A stretch of DNA of 57,072 nucleotides from Geothrix sp. GTDB taxonomy: Bacteria; Acidobacteriota; Holophagae; Holophagales; Holophagaceae. The notes beneath the pieces were generated by a model. It did no database searches. It was not told the origin of the DNA and was given only the letters and a program-made list of their open reading frames with translations. The DNA is taken from NCBI GenBank assembly GCA_030824075.1, contig JAVBYJ010000030.1, positions 1-57,072 on the forward strand. Reading direction: 5' to 3'. The position numbers and the translations under genes were made by a program. Positions 36,129 to 45,047 of the stretch are shown one piece after another; the stretch's first letter is position 1; each line of letters opens with the position of its first letter.

Positions 36129-36377
36129 CTAGAGATGCACCCGCATCAACGGCGCCGCGCACTTCTGGCAGTTGCTCTGGTGCGGGGGGTTCTTTTTTCC
36201 ACAGTGGCTGCAGATCTGGATCCTCGCCTGCTTCCGCCGCCAGATCCGCAGGTAGAGGACCCCCAAGAGCACGATCAGCAGGACGCCCTTCTGCCAGGGT
36301 TGGAGGAAGAGGCCCGTGGGGCTGTCCGGCTTGGGCTGCGCGGGCTGTTCTTCGAAACTGAGGCGGGGCTGGCTCAT
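36129..36377 (-). CDS. Small membrane protein with zinc ribbon
   Basis: 82 residues: a Pro/Gln-rich cytoplasmic start, one transmembrane helix (KGVLLIVLLGVLYLRIW, ~30-46), and a Cys4 zinc ribbon (CSHCGKKN ... NCQKCAAP) near the end. Its ATG overlaps the scpB stop by 4 bp, so it is the last gene of a psd-scpB operon. Double-CXXC ribbons on tail-anchored small proteins often join larger complexes. The function is unknown. Confidence 0.7.
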   Translation of the reverse strand: MSQPRLSFEEQPAQPKPDSPTGLFLQPWQKGVLLIVLLGVLYLRIWRRKQARIQICSHCGKKNPPHQSNCQKCAAPLMRVHL

Positions 36378-37054
36378 GATTCCATGTCCTCATCGGACGT
36401 GGATGGTTCCGGTTCGGAGATCAGGGCCCCAATCCCGAAGAGCCCATCCTCGGGCAACGGCGGCTCCAGGGCTGCCAGGGCCTCAGCCTCCAGGCGGCCC
36501 TCGCCGAAATCCGCCAGCTGCGGCAGGTCCTGCAGGCCCTTCAGTCCGAAGTGCAGCAGGAAGGCCTGGGTGGTGGCGTAGGTCATGGGCCGACCCACCA
36601 CGGGCTTGCGGCCTGCGGGCGTGATGAGCTGCCGTTCCATCAGACTCTTCACCTGGTTGGCGCTGCTGGTGACGCCGCGGATGGCGTTCAGCTCGGTGAT
36701 GGTGACGGGCTGGCGGTAGGCAACAATGGCCAGCGCCTCGATCTGTGCGGGGGTGAGCTTGCCGCTGCGGGTGGTGGTCACCAGGCGCGAGACCATCTCC
36801 TTGTAGACGGGGCTGGTGGCCATGCGCCAGCCACCACCGACCTCCAGCAGCCTCAGGCCGCAGGCACCCTGGAGCCGCTCCTGCAATTTCTCGATCCCCT
36901 GCTGGAGGGCGCCATCGCCCAGGCCCGTCAGTTCGCGGAGCCGCGCCAGTTCGAGAACCTCGCCTGCGGCCGTGAAGAGGGCCTCCAGCGCGCCGGGCAG
37001 GTCGCCGCCCTCGTCCCAGAGGGGGTCCTGATGGAAGATCTCGGAATCGTTCAC
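36374..37054 (-). CDS. scpB: SMC-Scp complex subunit ScpB
   Basis: A 226-residue protein with the two winged helices of ScpB (LEALFTAAGEVLELARLREL, then LTPAQIEALAIVAYRQPVTI and AIRGVTSSANQVKSLMERQL, RPMTYATTQAFLLHFGL). ScpB bridges ScpA dimers in bacterial condensin and aids chromosome segregation. scpA is not adjacent, which is less usual, though it may lie elsewhere. It overlaps psd and the zinc-ribbon gene by 4 bp each. The C-terminal acidic tail is longer than in Bacillus. Confidence 0.93.
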   Translation of the reverse strand: MNDSEIFHQDPLWDEGGDLPGALEALFTAAGEVLELARLRELTGLGDGALQQGIEKLQERLQGACGLRLLEVGGGWRMATSPVYKEMVSRLVTTTRSGKLTPAQIEALAIVAYRQPVTITELNAIRGVTSSANQVKSLMERQLITPAGRKPVVGRPMTYATTQAFLLHFGLKGLQDLPQLADFGEGRLEAEALAALEPPLPEDGLFGIGALISEPEPSTSDEDMES

Positions 37055-37983
37055 CGGTAGGCCCCCAGCCGTTGTCCCATCTTGACCGCGCCATCTGAAC
37101 GCCCTGGCGTCCAGTCCGGAGCCTTCGGCCCACCCAGCAGCAGCACCACGGTGGAACCGAATTCAAAGGTGCCGAGGTCCTCGCCAGGTGCGCAGGGCAG
37201 AAGGTTCACGGGAAGCCCTCCGTCCTTCGGCAGCACGCGCCCGCTCAACCAGCGGGGGTCGATCACCACACCGCCCACATGGGTCGCTCCCACCAGGACG
37301 GCAGCCACTTCCAGGCCTTCGCAGGGACCGGTGCCCACGGCGGTCCAGCTCGCCCGGCGGTTGCGCTCGTAGAGGCGAGGGATGTGGCCCGTGCTGGCAT
37401 CGTTCACGGGCCAGAGTTCGCCCTCGACGCGGCTCACCGCGCTGACCCGGCCTTCCACCGGCACGTGGATGCGGTGGTAGTCCTTTGGGGAAAGGTAGAG
37501 GGTAAGGAAGTGTCCGCCTTCAAAGCGGGCCGCGTCCGGATCGTGCTTGAGCAGTTCGGCGATGCGGTAGGACAGGCCTTTGGCCTGGATGGCGGTGCTG
37601 GATTCGATGCGGCCGCTGGCGATGATGCGGCCGTCCACGGGGCTGTTCACGAAACCGGGAGCGGCTGATTCCTGGGGCCGGAGACCCGGCTTCAGCCGCC
37701 GCGTGAACAGGGCCTGAAGGCTGGGATAGTCCGCGAGGGGGTATTCCGCTTCAGCGAGGTTGATGCCGTAGTGGCCCGCGAAGCGGCCGAGCAGCGGCTC
37801 CCGCCAGGAGGCTGGCAGGGTGCGGGTGGCGACCCATCCCACCAGGCTCGACCCGATCTTCTTGGGATACAGGCCCAGCGCGCGCAGAGACAGGGGGCCC
37901 GGCGTCCAGAGCAGGACGTAGACCACCCAGAGGAGGGCGAGGATGAGCGCCGCGCGCGCAGGTGGGGGCCAGGACCAATGCAT
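37051..37983 (-). CDS. psd: Phosphatidylserine decarboxylase
   Basis: ATG at 37983 starts a 310-residue protein with an N-terminal membrane segment (~8-28). The frame upstream to 38118 has no support. The core carries the PSD signatures YHRIHVPVEG, VGATHVGG and the autocleavage site FGSTVVLLL (~280), where Ser becomes the pyruvoyl group. The usual LGST reads as FGST here. It makes phosphatidylethanolamine from phosphatidylserine at the membrane. The unusual partnership with scpB (4-bp overlap) probably only reflects a compact operon. Confidence 0.93.
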   Translation of the reverse strand: MHWSWPPPARAALILALLWVVYVLLWTPGPLSLRALGLYPKKIGSSLVGWVATRTLPASWREPLLGRFAGHYGINLAEAEYPLADYPSLQALFTRRLKPGLRPQESAAPGFVNSPVDGRIIASGRIESSTAIQAKGLSYRIAELLKHDPDAARFEGGHFLTLYLSPKDYHRIHVPVEGRVSAVSRVEGELWPVNDASTGHIPRLYERNRRASWTAVGTGPCEGLEVAAVLVGATHVGGVVIDPRWLSGRVLPKDGGLPVNLLPCAPGEDLGTFEFGSTVVLLLGGPKAPDWTPGRSDGAVKMGQRLGAYR

Positions 37984-38052
37984 GACCCCAGGATACCCGG
38001 CTCGCTGGTCTGTCCGATGGCCCCAGGACTGCGGTTCACCCACAATCAACCC

Positions 38053-38700
38053 ATGGATTCGACCGTCGTCAGCCTGAGCGTCCTTTCTCTCGCGTGGATC
38101 GCCTACGGGGCGCTGCACTCGCTGCTCGCCTCACTGGGATTCAAGCGGGTTGTGGGGGCCCGGTTTCCGGGTTTGATGCCAGCCTTCCGGCTGACCTACA
38201 ACCTGTTGGCTGGGTTGCTTCTCTTGCCGATCCTCTGGCTGTTGTGGCGCCATCCTGGGCCCTGGCTCTGGCGCTGGCAGGGGCCCCTGGCCTGGCTGAT
38301 GAACGTTCTGGGCCTTCTCGCCGTTGGCATTCTGATGGCCGGGCCCGGTGCCTACGATCTCCGGGAGTTTCTGGGATTCCGCCAGCTCCGGGAGCGCCGG
38401 GAGACAAGCGAGGATCAGGAGCCGTTCCGGATCTCGGCCCTGCACCGGTATGTGCGCCATCCCTGGTACTGCCTGTCGCTGGTGGTCCTCTGGACCCGGG
38501 ACATGAACCTGGCGATGCTCGTGTCGGCCCTGTGGATCACGGCCTATGTCATCGTCGGATCGCGGCTGGAGGAACGGAAACTGGCCGTCCGGTTTGGCGC
38601 GGCCTACCGGACCTACGCCGCCAGGGTGCCCGGTCTGGTGCCGCGGCCCTGGAAGGTCCTGAGCCGGGAGGAAGCCCGGATGCTGGGAGGCGCCGGATGA
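38053..38700 (+). CDS. Membrane isoprenylcysteine/phospholipid methyltransferase-like protein
   Basis: 215 residues, about five transmembrane helices, no signal peptide. The C-terminal half has RYVRHPWYCLSLVVLW and GSRLEERKLAVRFGAAYRTY, the SAM-binding signature of the ICMT/NnrU/PEMT membrane-methyltransferase family. The substrate could be a lipid, a quinone or a thiol; the sequence does not tell. It overlaps the HutD-like gene by 4 bp (ATGA). Confidence 0.8.
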   Translation: MDSTVVSLSVLSLAWIAYGALHSLLASLGFKRVVGARFPGLMPAFRLTYNLLAGLLLLPILWLLWRHPGPWLWRWQGPLAWLMNVLGLLAVGILMAGPGAYDLREFLGFRQLRERRETSEDQEPFRISALHRYVRHPWYCLSLVVLWTRDMNLAMLVSALWITAYVIVGSRLEERKLAVRFGAAYRTYAARVPGLVPRPWKVLSREEARMLGGAG

Positions 38701-39281
38701 AGTGGCGGCAGATCAGGCCTTCAGAGGGCCGCCTCATGCCCTGGAAAAACGGCGGGGGCACGACGCTGGAATGGGCCGTGGAGCCTCCTGGAGCCACGCT
38801 GGAGACGGGCTTCCGCTGGCGCCTTAGCTCGGCGGAGGTGGGCGTCTCTGGACCTTTTTCCACCTTCCCGGGCCTGGAGCGGTGGCTTGTCCTGCTGGGA
38901 GGCGCCGGCTTCAGGATTGATTTCGGCGCCCGTGGCTCCGTGGATCTTACGGAGCCGCTCGTTCCCATCCGCTTTTCCGGAGACTGGCCCGCGTGGGCGA
39001 CATTGGCGGAGGGCCCCTGCACGGACCTCAACCTGATGGTGGATCCGCGGAGCTGCCGAGCGCGGATGGAGGTCTTTCCGCTGGTCTCGCCTCGCGTGCT
39101 GGAGGTGTCGGCGGCCACCACCCTGCTGTTCGTGGCCCGGGGCACCGTGGCCCTGCCGGCCTGGGGTCTCCACCTTGGCCCGCGGCACCTGCTGCGCGTT
39201 GACGATGGCCCGGGCGATCTGGCCCTCGCCCCGGGTGTGGGCGGCGCCACCCTGGTTCGCATGAACCTGGATCCCGCCTGA
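38697..39281 (+). CDS. HutD/Ves family protein
   Basis: A 194-residue cupin-fold protein whose N-terminal MPWKNGGGTTLEW is the HutD signature; GPFSTFPGLERWLVLLGG also fits. In Pseudomonas HutD lies in the histidine-utilisation operon, but no hut genes are here. It starts in the ATGA overlap with the methyltransferase gene. Its stop is immediately followed by the decaying LivK-type pseudogene. Confidence 0.85.
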   Translation: MKWRQIRPSEGRLMPWKNGGGTTLEWAVEPPGATLETGFRWRLSSAEVGVSGPFSTFPGLERWLVLLGGAGFRIDFGARGSVDLTEPLVPIRFSGDWPAWATLAEGPCTDLNLMVDPRSCRARMEVFPLVSPRVLEVSAATTLLFVARGTVALPAWGLHLGPRHLLRVDDGPGDLALAPGVGGATLVRMNLDPA

Positions 39282-39644
39282 ACCTGCGCCCGATGTCGGC
39301 CATGGAGAAGCTGGTGACCCGCGACCGCGTGGCAGGCGTGGTGGGACCCTACAGCTCCGCCTGCGCCAACGCCGTGTCCAAGCTGGCCGAGAAGTACAAG
39401 GTGCCCCTGCTGGTGCCCGTGGCATCGAAGGAAGACATCACCCGCCAGGACCAGAAGTTCGTCTTTCGTCTCAGCGCCACCACGGAGGGCTACGCGAACA
39501 TCCTGATTTCCATGGCCCAGAAGCTGGGCAAGCCCAAGACCATGGCCATTGCTGGTGGAGCAGATCCAGAACGGGAAGCACGAAACGGTGTGGCCACCCG
39601 AATATGGGGTGAAGAAACCGGTGTACCCCTTCAAGTGGAAGTAA
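39282..39644 (+). pseudogene. Remnant of a LivK-type branched-chain amino acid binding protein
   Basis: The frame from ATG 39293 reads a clean internal piece of a periplasmic-binding-protein type I (VVGPYSSACANAVSKLAEKY ... KFVFRLSATTEGYANILISM) with no signal peptide. From 39552 a different frame encodes the normal C-terminus of the same family (LVEQIQNGKHETVWPPEYG ... PVYPFKWK, stop 39642-39644). The middle (roughly 200 residues in the family) is missing and the two pieces are out of frame. So both the 5' end and the centre were deleted. Confidence 0.8.
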
Positions 39645-39685
39645 CGACCTTCTGAAGAGCCAGTCCGCCTGTCATCGTAGATGGC

Positions 39686-40474
39686 ATGCATATCGGACAT
39701 ATCGTCACTGTCATGGTTGCGGCGTTCATCGCCGGGGCGATCAATTCCATCGCGGGAGGCGGCACGCTCGTGTCGTTTCCCGCGTTGTTGGGCATTGGCC
39801 TCACCGGCCAGCAGGCGAACGTCACCAGCACGCTTGCCCTCTGGCCAGGTTCCATCGGCGGATTCTGGGGCCACCGGGACGATCTCGCCGGCATCAGGGC
39901 CTTCGCGCTTCGCCTGATGCCGCCGTCCCTCATCGGTGGCGCCCTGGGCGCCTGGCTCATGCTGGTCACGCCACAGAAGGTCTTCGATCAGCTGGTGCCC
40001 TGGCTGATCCTGGCCGCCACGGTGCTGTTGGCGGCCAACGATCCTGTCAGCAAGCTGCTGAAAAAGATCCACGGACACGAGCGCACCTCCGGCTGGTGGA
40101 TGGCTGCCATCGCCTTCCAGTTCATCGTCGGCATCTACGGCGGCTACTTCGGCGCCGGCATCGGCATCCTCATGCTGGCGGCCCTGAGCCTGCTTGGTCT
40201 CACGGACATTCATCAGATGAATGGCCTGAAGAACCTGCTGGCCCTCTGCATCAACGGCATCGCCATCTTCGCCTTCATGGCGATGGAGTTCTTCCGCCAT
40301 CCCGGCAACGCGCAATGGGCCCTGGTCCTTCCCATGGCCATCGCCGCGGGCCTGGGGGGGCTCTTCGGGTCTCACATGGCCCATCGCGTCGGTCGCACGA
40401 CGGTGCGGATCGGCGTCGTGGTGATCGGCTTCGCTCTGTCGGCCTGGTATTTCTACAAAACCTACGCGGCCTGA
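39686..40474 (+). CDS. TauE/SafE-family membrane transporter
   Basis: 262 residues, eight or so transmembrane helices, with the two half-repeats of the TauE/SafE (DUF81) family: GAINSIAGGGTLVSFPALL in the first half and GIYGGYFGAGIGILMLAAL in the second. Members export or import sulfite, sulfoacetate and other organosulfur or organic anions. It stands between a pseudogene and a cytochrome gene, and the substrate is not inferable. Confidence 0.9.
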   Translation: MHIGHIVTVMVAAFIAGAINSIAGGGTLVSFPALLGIGLTGQQANVTSTLALWPGSIGGFWGHRDDLAGIRAFALRLMPPSLIGGALGAWLMLVTPQKVFDQLVPWLILAATVLLAANDPVSKLLKKIHGHERTSGWWMAAIAFQFIVGIYGGYFGAGIGILMLAALSLLGLTDIHQMNGLKNLLALCINGIAIFAFMAMEFFRHPGNAQWALVLPMAIAAGLGGLFGSHMAHRVGRTTVRIGVVVIGFALSAWYFYKTYAA

Positions 40475-40532
40475 GCTTCCCGAGAAACTCAGCGGGTGTT
40501 AGGTTGGGGCCATACGCCCCCTTGGAGGACCC

Positions 40533-41006
40533 ATGCGACTGCTGCTTGCGGGATGCTTCGCCCTTGCGCTTTCCGCCGCGCCGCCGCCGGACGCGAAGGA
40601 CTGTGTGGCCTGCCACGACACGATCAACCTCGACACGTTCCGGACCCGCACCCACGGCAAACTGACCTGCGTGACCTGCCACAGCGCCATCACCACGCTC
40701 CCCCATGCCGAAAAGCTGCCGCCCCCCCAGTGTGTGCGCTGCCACGACCACGAGGGCCAGGACTACGCGATGAGCGTCCACGGGGTGGCGCGAAAGCAGG
40801 GCAAGGACCACGCCCCCACCTGCATGACCTGTCATGGCCACGCCCATGATGTCGTGCCCAGGAACCACCCCGCCTCCAAGGTGGCCCGGAAGAACATGAA
40901 CGCCACCTGCGGGAAATGCCATGACACCGCGTTCCTGACCAAGCTGTCCACGCGCCTGCCCAGCCGCGCATCCCGGATGGACCTCCAGAGGATGCCCGGG
41001 AAGTAG
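40533..41006 (+). CDS. Five-haem exported c-type cytochrome
   Basis: 157 residues with a short signal peptide (LLLAGCFALALSAAP) and five CXXCH sites: CVACH, CVTCH, CVRCH, CMTCH and CGKCH, with additional His residues between them as likely distal ligands. This is the cytochrome c3/NrfH-like multihaem pattern used for periplasmic or extracellular electron transfer. After the last haem site there is a 30-residue Arg-rich tail instead of further CXXCH, so it may be a shortened version of a longer cytochrome. No partner reductase is next to it. Confidence 0.88.
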   Translation: MRLLLAGCFALALSAAPPPDAKDCVACHDTINLDTFRTRTHGKLTCVTCHSAITTLPHAEKLPPPQCVRCHDHEGQDYAMSVHGVARKQGKDHAPTCMTCHGHAHDVVPRNHPASKVARKNMNATCGKCHDTAFLTKLSTRLPSRASRMDLQRMPGK

Positions 41007-41087
41007 CTCGGGAACGGGGGTCCTGCGACATTCGGATGGAGAAGACGATACAGCACTGGGGCCTTGCCCCTGACCTTCGACGGTGCG

Positions 41088-41234
41088 TCAGCGGGTCGGG
41101 AACATCCCCTGCATCCGGAATCGCTCGCTGAACCAGGACCACTGCAGCGCAAGGAATTCCACGGTGCCCCAGAGCATGGCGCCGCCAAGGGCTGCGCCGG
41201 AAAGGAACATGGATCGTGCGGACAGGTTACGCAT
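41088..41234 (-). CDS. Small membrane protein, unknown
   Basis: 48 residues from ATG 41234, preceded by a clear GGAGG site 8 bp upstream. It has one hydrophobic helix (MFLSGAALGGAMLWGTVEFL) and an aromatic C-terminal half (QWSWFSERFRMQ). A longer frame exists upstream but has no support. It is convergent with the five-haem cytochrome gene and isolated. I recognise no family, and the ribosome site is the main evidence that it is real. Confidence 0.55.
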   Translation of the reverse strand: MRNLSARSMFLSGAALGGAMLWGTVEFLALQWSWFSERFRMQGMFPTR

Positions 41235-41466
41235 GTGAAGTCCTCCATGGGTGGCTTGGGGGAGCCCGTCGTTCCGGGTTGAAAAGCATGGGCGGGTCAC
41301 CCGAACATCCCGCCATCGGAGCATGGCGCTGACTCTAGGCCCTGTCCGTGATTTAAGCGTGTCGCCCACGTGACGGTGTTGTAACCGAGCCGAGCGGTTG
41401 AATTTGATCGAGGTCTGGTGGCGGGGTTGGCTTTGGATGACGCGACTATCCGTCATAATCGTGGCC

Positions 41467-42498
41467 ATGCAACGCATGTCGCACCTCGATGCCTTGGCCA
41501 AGATCATCGACACGGGCGGTGCGCATTTCCAAACGCGCACCTTGTGCGAGGTGACCTGCCAGGGGCAGCGCATGCCCATCCATGTCGTGGCGATGGGCAA
41601 CCCCGATCCGGAAGTTCCCGCCGTTGGTTTCTTCGGTGGTTTCCATGGATTGGAGCGCATCGGCGCCGAGGTGGTGATGGCGTACCTGCAGAACCTATCC
41701 ACGCGCTTGAAATGGGACACCACCCTGCATCGGCAGCTCGAATCGGTCCGGCTGGTGTTCATGCCGCTGGTGAATCCAGGCGGCCTTTGGCGCGGAACGC
41801 GGGCCAATCCCAACGGTGTCGACCTCATGCGGAATGCTCCCGTGGCTTCGACCGAGCGAGTTCCGTGGCTGATCGGGGGCCAACGGATCAGTCCGCACCT
41901 GCCCTGGTTCCGGGGCGAAGTGGATCAGCCCATGGAGGCTGAAAATCAGGCTGTTTGCGAGGTCATCGCCAGCGAATTCCTGCCGCGGCGGTTCAGCCTG
42001 ACGGTTGATTGCCATTCAGGCTTTGGCGTCAATGATCGGATCTGGTTCCCTTATGCCCATACCCGCGTTCCCATTGAGCATCTCGCGGAAATGCACGCCC
42101 TGAAGGATCTGCTCCAGGAGACGCTATGCAACTACCGGTACATCTTTGAGCCGCAGAGCCGCCAATACCTCGCGCATGGCGATCTTTGGGACCATGTGTA
42201 CCTGTGTTCACAACAGCAGTCCGGTCATGTGTTCCTGCCCATGACGCTGGAGATGGGCTCATGGACCTGGGTGAAGAAGAACCCACGCCAGTTCTTTTCG
42301 CGTCTCGGCATGTTCAACCCCCTGATCGAACACCGTCAGCAGCGGGTCTTGCGGCGGCATTTGCCCCTGTTGGAATTCTTCGTGCGGGCGGCTTCCAGTC
42401 ACCTGCGATGGTCCCCGGTCGATGCGGAACGGGAACAGCATCGCGAACGAGCCCTGTCGCAGTGGTATCCCGAACTGCAACCCGGGTTTCGATCATGA
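41467..42498 (+). CDS. M14-family zinc carboxypeptidase-like protein
   Basis: I take ATG 41467 (41476 is equally possible; both lack a ribosome site, and a CATAAT box lies just upstream, so it could be near-leaderless). The 343-residue protein has HxxE zinc ligands in FFGGFHGLERIGAE, the NPGGLWRGTRANPNGVDLMRN block typical of M14 substrate binding, a third His in VDCHSGFG, and a possible general base Glu in TLEMGSW. It lacks a signal peptide, so a cytoplasmic role (for example amide or peptide amidase of the DUF2817/M14-like branch) is likely. The stop overlaps the hydrolase start by ATGA. Confidence 0.82.
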   Translation: MQRMSHLDALAKIIDTGGAHFQTRTLCEVTCQGQRMPIHVVAMGNPDPEVPAVGFFGGFHGLERIGAEVVMAYLQNLSTRLKWDTTLHRQLESVRLVFMPLVNPGGLWRGTRANPNGVDLMRNAPVASTERVPWLIGGQRISPHLPWFRGEVDQPMEAENQAVCEVIASEFLPRRFSLTVDCHSGFGVNDRIWFPYAHTRVPIEHLAEMHALKDLLQETLCNYRYIFEPQSRQYLAHGDLWDHVYLCSQQQSGHVFLPMTLEMGSWTWVKKNPRQFFSRLGMFNPLIEHRQQRVLRRHLPLLEFFVRAASSHLRWSPVDAEREQHRERALSQWYPELQPGFRS

Positions 42499-43253
42499 GT
42501 ACATGGATCCTGCTGCGTGGTCTCGCACGCGAAAAAAGCCACTGGGGGGATTTCCCTCAGGCGCTGTTGCAGGAATGGCCGGACGCTCATGTGATTCCCC
42601 TGGATCTGCCAGGCAATGGCGAACTCAACACCCAAGCAAGCCCCACCACCATCGCTGAAATGGCATCGTATTGCCGGGATGCGTTGGCCAGAATCGGGGT
42701 CCCTCCGCCCTATCATCTGCTGGCGATGTCGTTGGGCGCCATGGTGGCCACGGCCTGGGCCGAAGATCATCCGGAAGACATCGAAGTGTGCGTATTGATC
42801 AACACCAGCTTCGGTTCGTTCAGCCCGCTCCACCATCGGCTCCGGCCGGGAGCGTGGCCGGTCCTGGTGAAGATCCTGCTGAGTCGAACGGCGGAACGGC
42901 GGGAGCAGCTCATTTTCGAGCTGACGTCTGCCCCACCGTACGCCCACGCCCAGGTGATCGCATCCTGGGTTGCCATCCGCCGGTCACAACCGGTGAGCAC
43001 CCGGAACGCGCTCCGGCAGATGACGGCCGCGACGAGATACCGGGCGCCCCTGACAGCGCCAGCCGCCACGCTGGTGCTGGCGGGTGCGGGTGACAGGCTG
43101 GTGGATACGCGATGCTCGCTGGAAATCGCGCATCGGTGGAATTGTCCCGTGGTGGTTCACCCCGAGGCCGGTCACGACGTGCCACTGGATGACGGGGCCT
43201 GGGTGGTGATGGAAATTAGGAAGTGGTTAAGCCACCAGACACGGGCCACATGA
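42495..43253 (+). CDS. Alpha/beta hydrolase
   Basis: 252 residues coupled to the peptidase gene by a 4-bp overlap. The nucleophile elbow is AMSLGAM (Met in place of the usual first Gly; Ser at ~82), with the acid in GAGDRLVDTRCS and His in EAGHDVPLDDG. This is the standard serine-hydrolase fold. Coupling with a carboxypeptidase-like enzyme suggests they act on the same substrate, such as an amide or ester conjugate; that is inference. The 225 bp after it shows no gene. Confidence 0.85.
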   Translation: MSTWILLRGLAREKSHWGDFPQALLQEWPDAHVIPLDLPGNGELNTQASPTTIAEMASYCRDALARIGVPPPYHLLAMSLGAMVATAWAEDHPEDIEVCVLINTSFGSFSPLHHRLRPGAWPVLVKILLSRTAERREQLIFELTSAPPYAHAQVIASWVAIRRSQPVSTRNALRQMTAATRYRAPLTAPAATLVLAGAGDRLVDTRCSLEIAHRWNCPVVVHPEAGHDVPLDDGAWVVMEIRKWLSHQTRAT

Positions 43254-43478
43254 AATAAACAGGTTGGGCGAGGCGTGTTTCCCTCCCGGGTGAATCGGGC
43301 CCGCCTGGGGCGGTTTGAGCCCTGTATCGAATCGGAACCTCGGCCTCGCGAACGACCCGGTCGAAGTTGCCTGGGTTGGGATCACCGAAGGGGCTTTGAA
43401 CTAGCAGGTGGGAAGGTCCAGGTCAAATCTAATTATTGTAAAAACTGTTGCCGAAAGAATCCCATCAAAGGGTTTCTC

Positions 43479-44645
43479 ATGCTTCAGGCGCAAACAAACA
43501 AAGCTCGATGGGGGCGACTGACTGATCCGAAGGTGCTTGTCAGGGCCTTGGTTCTGTTCTTCGGCGCTTCCGTGGTGGTCGGCCTGCTGTCAGGTGGTGT
43601 CTTAAGGGGCCTTGCGGGAGGGTTCCTGCTGGGTGGCCTCGGTCTATGGGCGCTGGCTTGGAACCCGGGCACGGGAGGAGATCGAGATCCGACGGCCTCA
43701 GCGGCCCTTCCCTCACCGTCGGGCCCAGGGTCGAACGCAGGGGGTCCGCTTTCCCAGCTTGGCCGGGAGATTCTCCCCGTGTGGGCCCGTCAGGCCGCCA
43801 CCGCGCGGCAACAGACCGAAGATTCCATTTCGGGGCTCACCCTTCAGTTCGCGTCCATGCAGCAGGAACTCAAACAAGCCTCCGGCGGGTCTGAAATCGA
43901 GAAGGCCGAGGAGGTGGCCCGGGTCCTTGCTCAAGGACAGCTGACCCTCGGAGGACTGGTCATCGCTCTGCGGGAGGCGAGGGCCAGCCGGACGGGATTC
44001 CTGGCTCATATCGCGGACATGGCCCAGACGATCAGCGCCCTGGAAGAGATGAGTTCCGAAGTGGCTGCCATAGCCAATCAGACAAATCTCCTTGCCCTCA
44101 ATGCCGCCATCGAGGCGGCCCATGCACGGGAACATGGGAAGGGCTTCGCAGTGGTGGCAGACGAAGTCCGCAAGCTTTCCGAACGATCCGGTGAAACGGG
44201 CCTGAAGATCACCGAGCAGGTGGCCGGCGTCAGCAAGATCCTGGATGCCAATCTGGCCTCGGCGCATGAGTTTGCGGAGCGTGATGAAACCTTCATCCAG
44301 GAGGCAGAAGAGAAGATCCACTCGGTCGTCTCAGCCTTCAAGCATGTGGCCGAGGAACTGTCGAAGTCGGCCCGGGGAATGGCTGATGCCAACGCCAATG
44401 TTCAGCATGGGATCTCAGAGGCCCTCGTCCATTTCCAGTTCCAGGACCGCGTGAGCCAGATCTTGCAAACCGTGGTGCTCGACATGGAGAAGCTATCTGG
44501 CTGGCTGGGAAGGGACCCCACGGGCCTGGAGCTAGATAAATGGCTTGTCGAACTCGAGCGAACCTACACGACCCAGGAACAGATTGCCATCCACAAGGGC
44601 ATTGAGATCCAGGCACCTGCTTCCTCTGAAATCACCTTCTTCTGA
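43479..44645 (+). CDS. Membrane-hairpin chemoreceptor-like protein
   Basis: ATG at 43479 is 68 codons inside a longer unsupported frame. The 388-residue protein has two closely spaced transmembrane segments (~20-40 and ~45-62) with almost no periplasmic part, a helical region, then the MCP tip [20 protein letters not shown] and [20 protein letters not shown], and ends [20 protein letters not shown]. The lack of a sensor domain means it must sense inside the membrane or cytoplasm, or depend on another receptor. It is the first gene of the chemotaxis operon, 8 bp before cheY. Confidence 0.88.
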   Translation: MLQAQTNKARWGRLTDPKVLVRALVLFFGASVVVGLLSGGVLRGLAGGFLLGGLGLWALAWNPGTGGDRDPTASAALPSPSGPGSNAGGPLSQLGREILPVWARQAATARQQTEDSISGLTLQFASMQQELKQASGGSEIEKAEEVARVLAQGQLTLGGLVIALREARASRTGFLAHIADMAQTISALEEMSSEVAAIANQTNLLALNAAIEAAHAREHGKGFAVVADEVRKLSERSGETGLKITEQVAGVSKILDANLASAHEFAERDETFIQEAEEKIHSVVSAFKHVAEELSKSARGMADANANVQHGISEALVHFQFQDRVSQILQTVVLDMEKLSGWLGRDPTGLELDKWLVELERTYTTQEQIAIHKGIEIQAPASSEITFF

Positions 44646-44653
44646 GCGGACCC

Positions 44654-45022
44654 ATGGCCAAAACAATCCTGATCGTCGACGATTCCATCAGCCTCCGTCA
44701 GGTGGTCTCCATCGCCCTGACCAATGCGGGATACGAAGTCATCGAGGCCTGCGATGGGAAGGATGCGCTCACCAAGCTCACGGGCCAGAAGGTCCATCTG
44801 ATGATCAGCGACGTGAACATGCCGAACATGGATGGCATCACCTTCCTCAAGGCCGTGCGGCTGAACCCGAGCTACAAGTTCACGCCGGTGATCATGCTCA
44901 CCACGGAAGCCGGTGAGGAGAAGAAAAAGGAGGGCCAGGCCGCAGGGGCCAGGGCCTGGGTGGTCAAGCCTTTCAGACCAGAGCAGCTCTTGGTCGCCGT
45001 CTCCAAACTCATTCTGCCCTGA
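44654..45022 (+). CDS. cheY: CheY-like response regulator
   Basis: 122 residues, single receiver domain: acidic pair in ILIVDDSISLR, phospho-acceptor Asp in MISDVNMPNMDG, Thr in IMLTTEAG and Lys in WVVKPF. All switch residues are present. As the only standalone CheY in the cluster it is the expected output of the CheA 0.4 kb downstream. Without flagellar genes nearby its target may be a pilus motor or another system. Confidence 0.95.
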   Translation: MAKTILIVDDSISLRQVVSIALTNAGYEVIEACDGKDALTKLTGQKVHLMISDVNMPNMDGITFLKAVRLNPSYKFTPVIMLTTEAGEEKKKEGQAAGARAWVVKPFRPEQLLVAVSKLILP

Positions 45023-45047
45023 CTCCATACCTGGCTGCGGAGGGCCC

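Noticed and set aside
43421..43460. Possible sigma-28 promoter before the first chemotaxis gene (TGTAAAAACTGTTGCCG)
   Set aside because: The GCCG-like box has no TAAA element at the required spacing, so the match fails.
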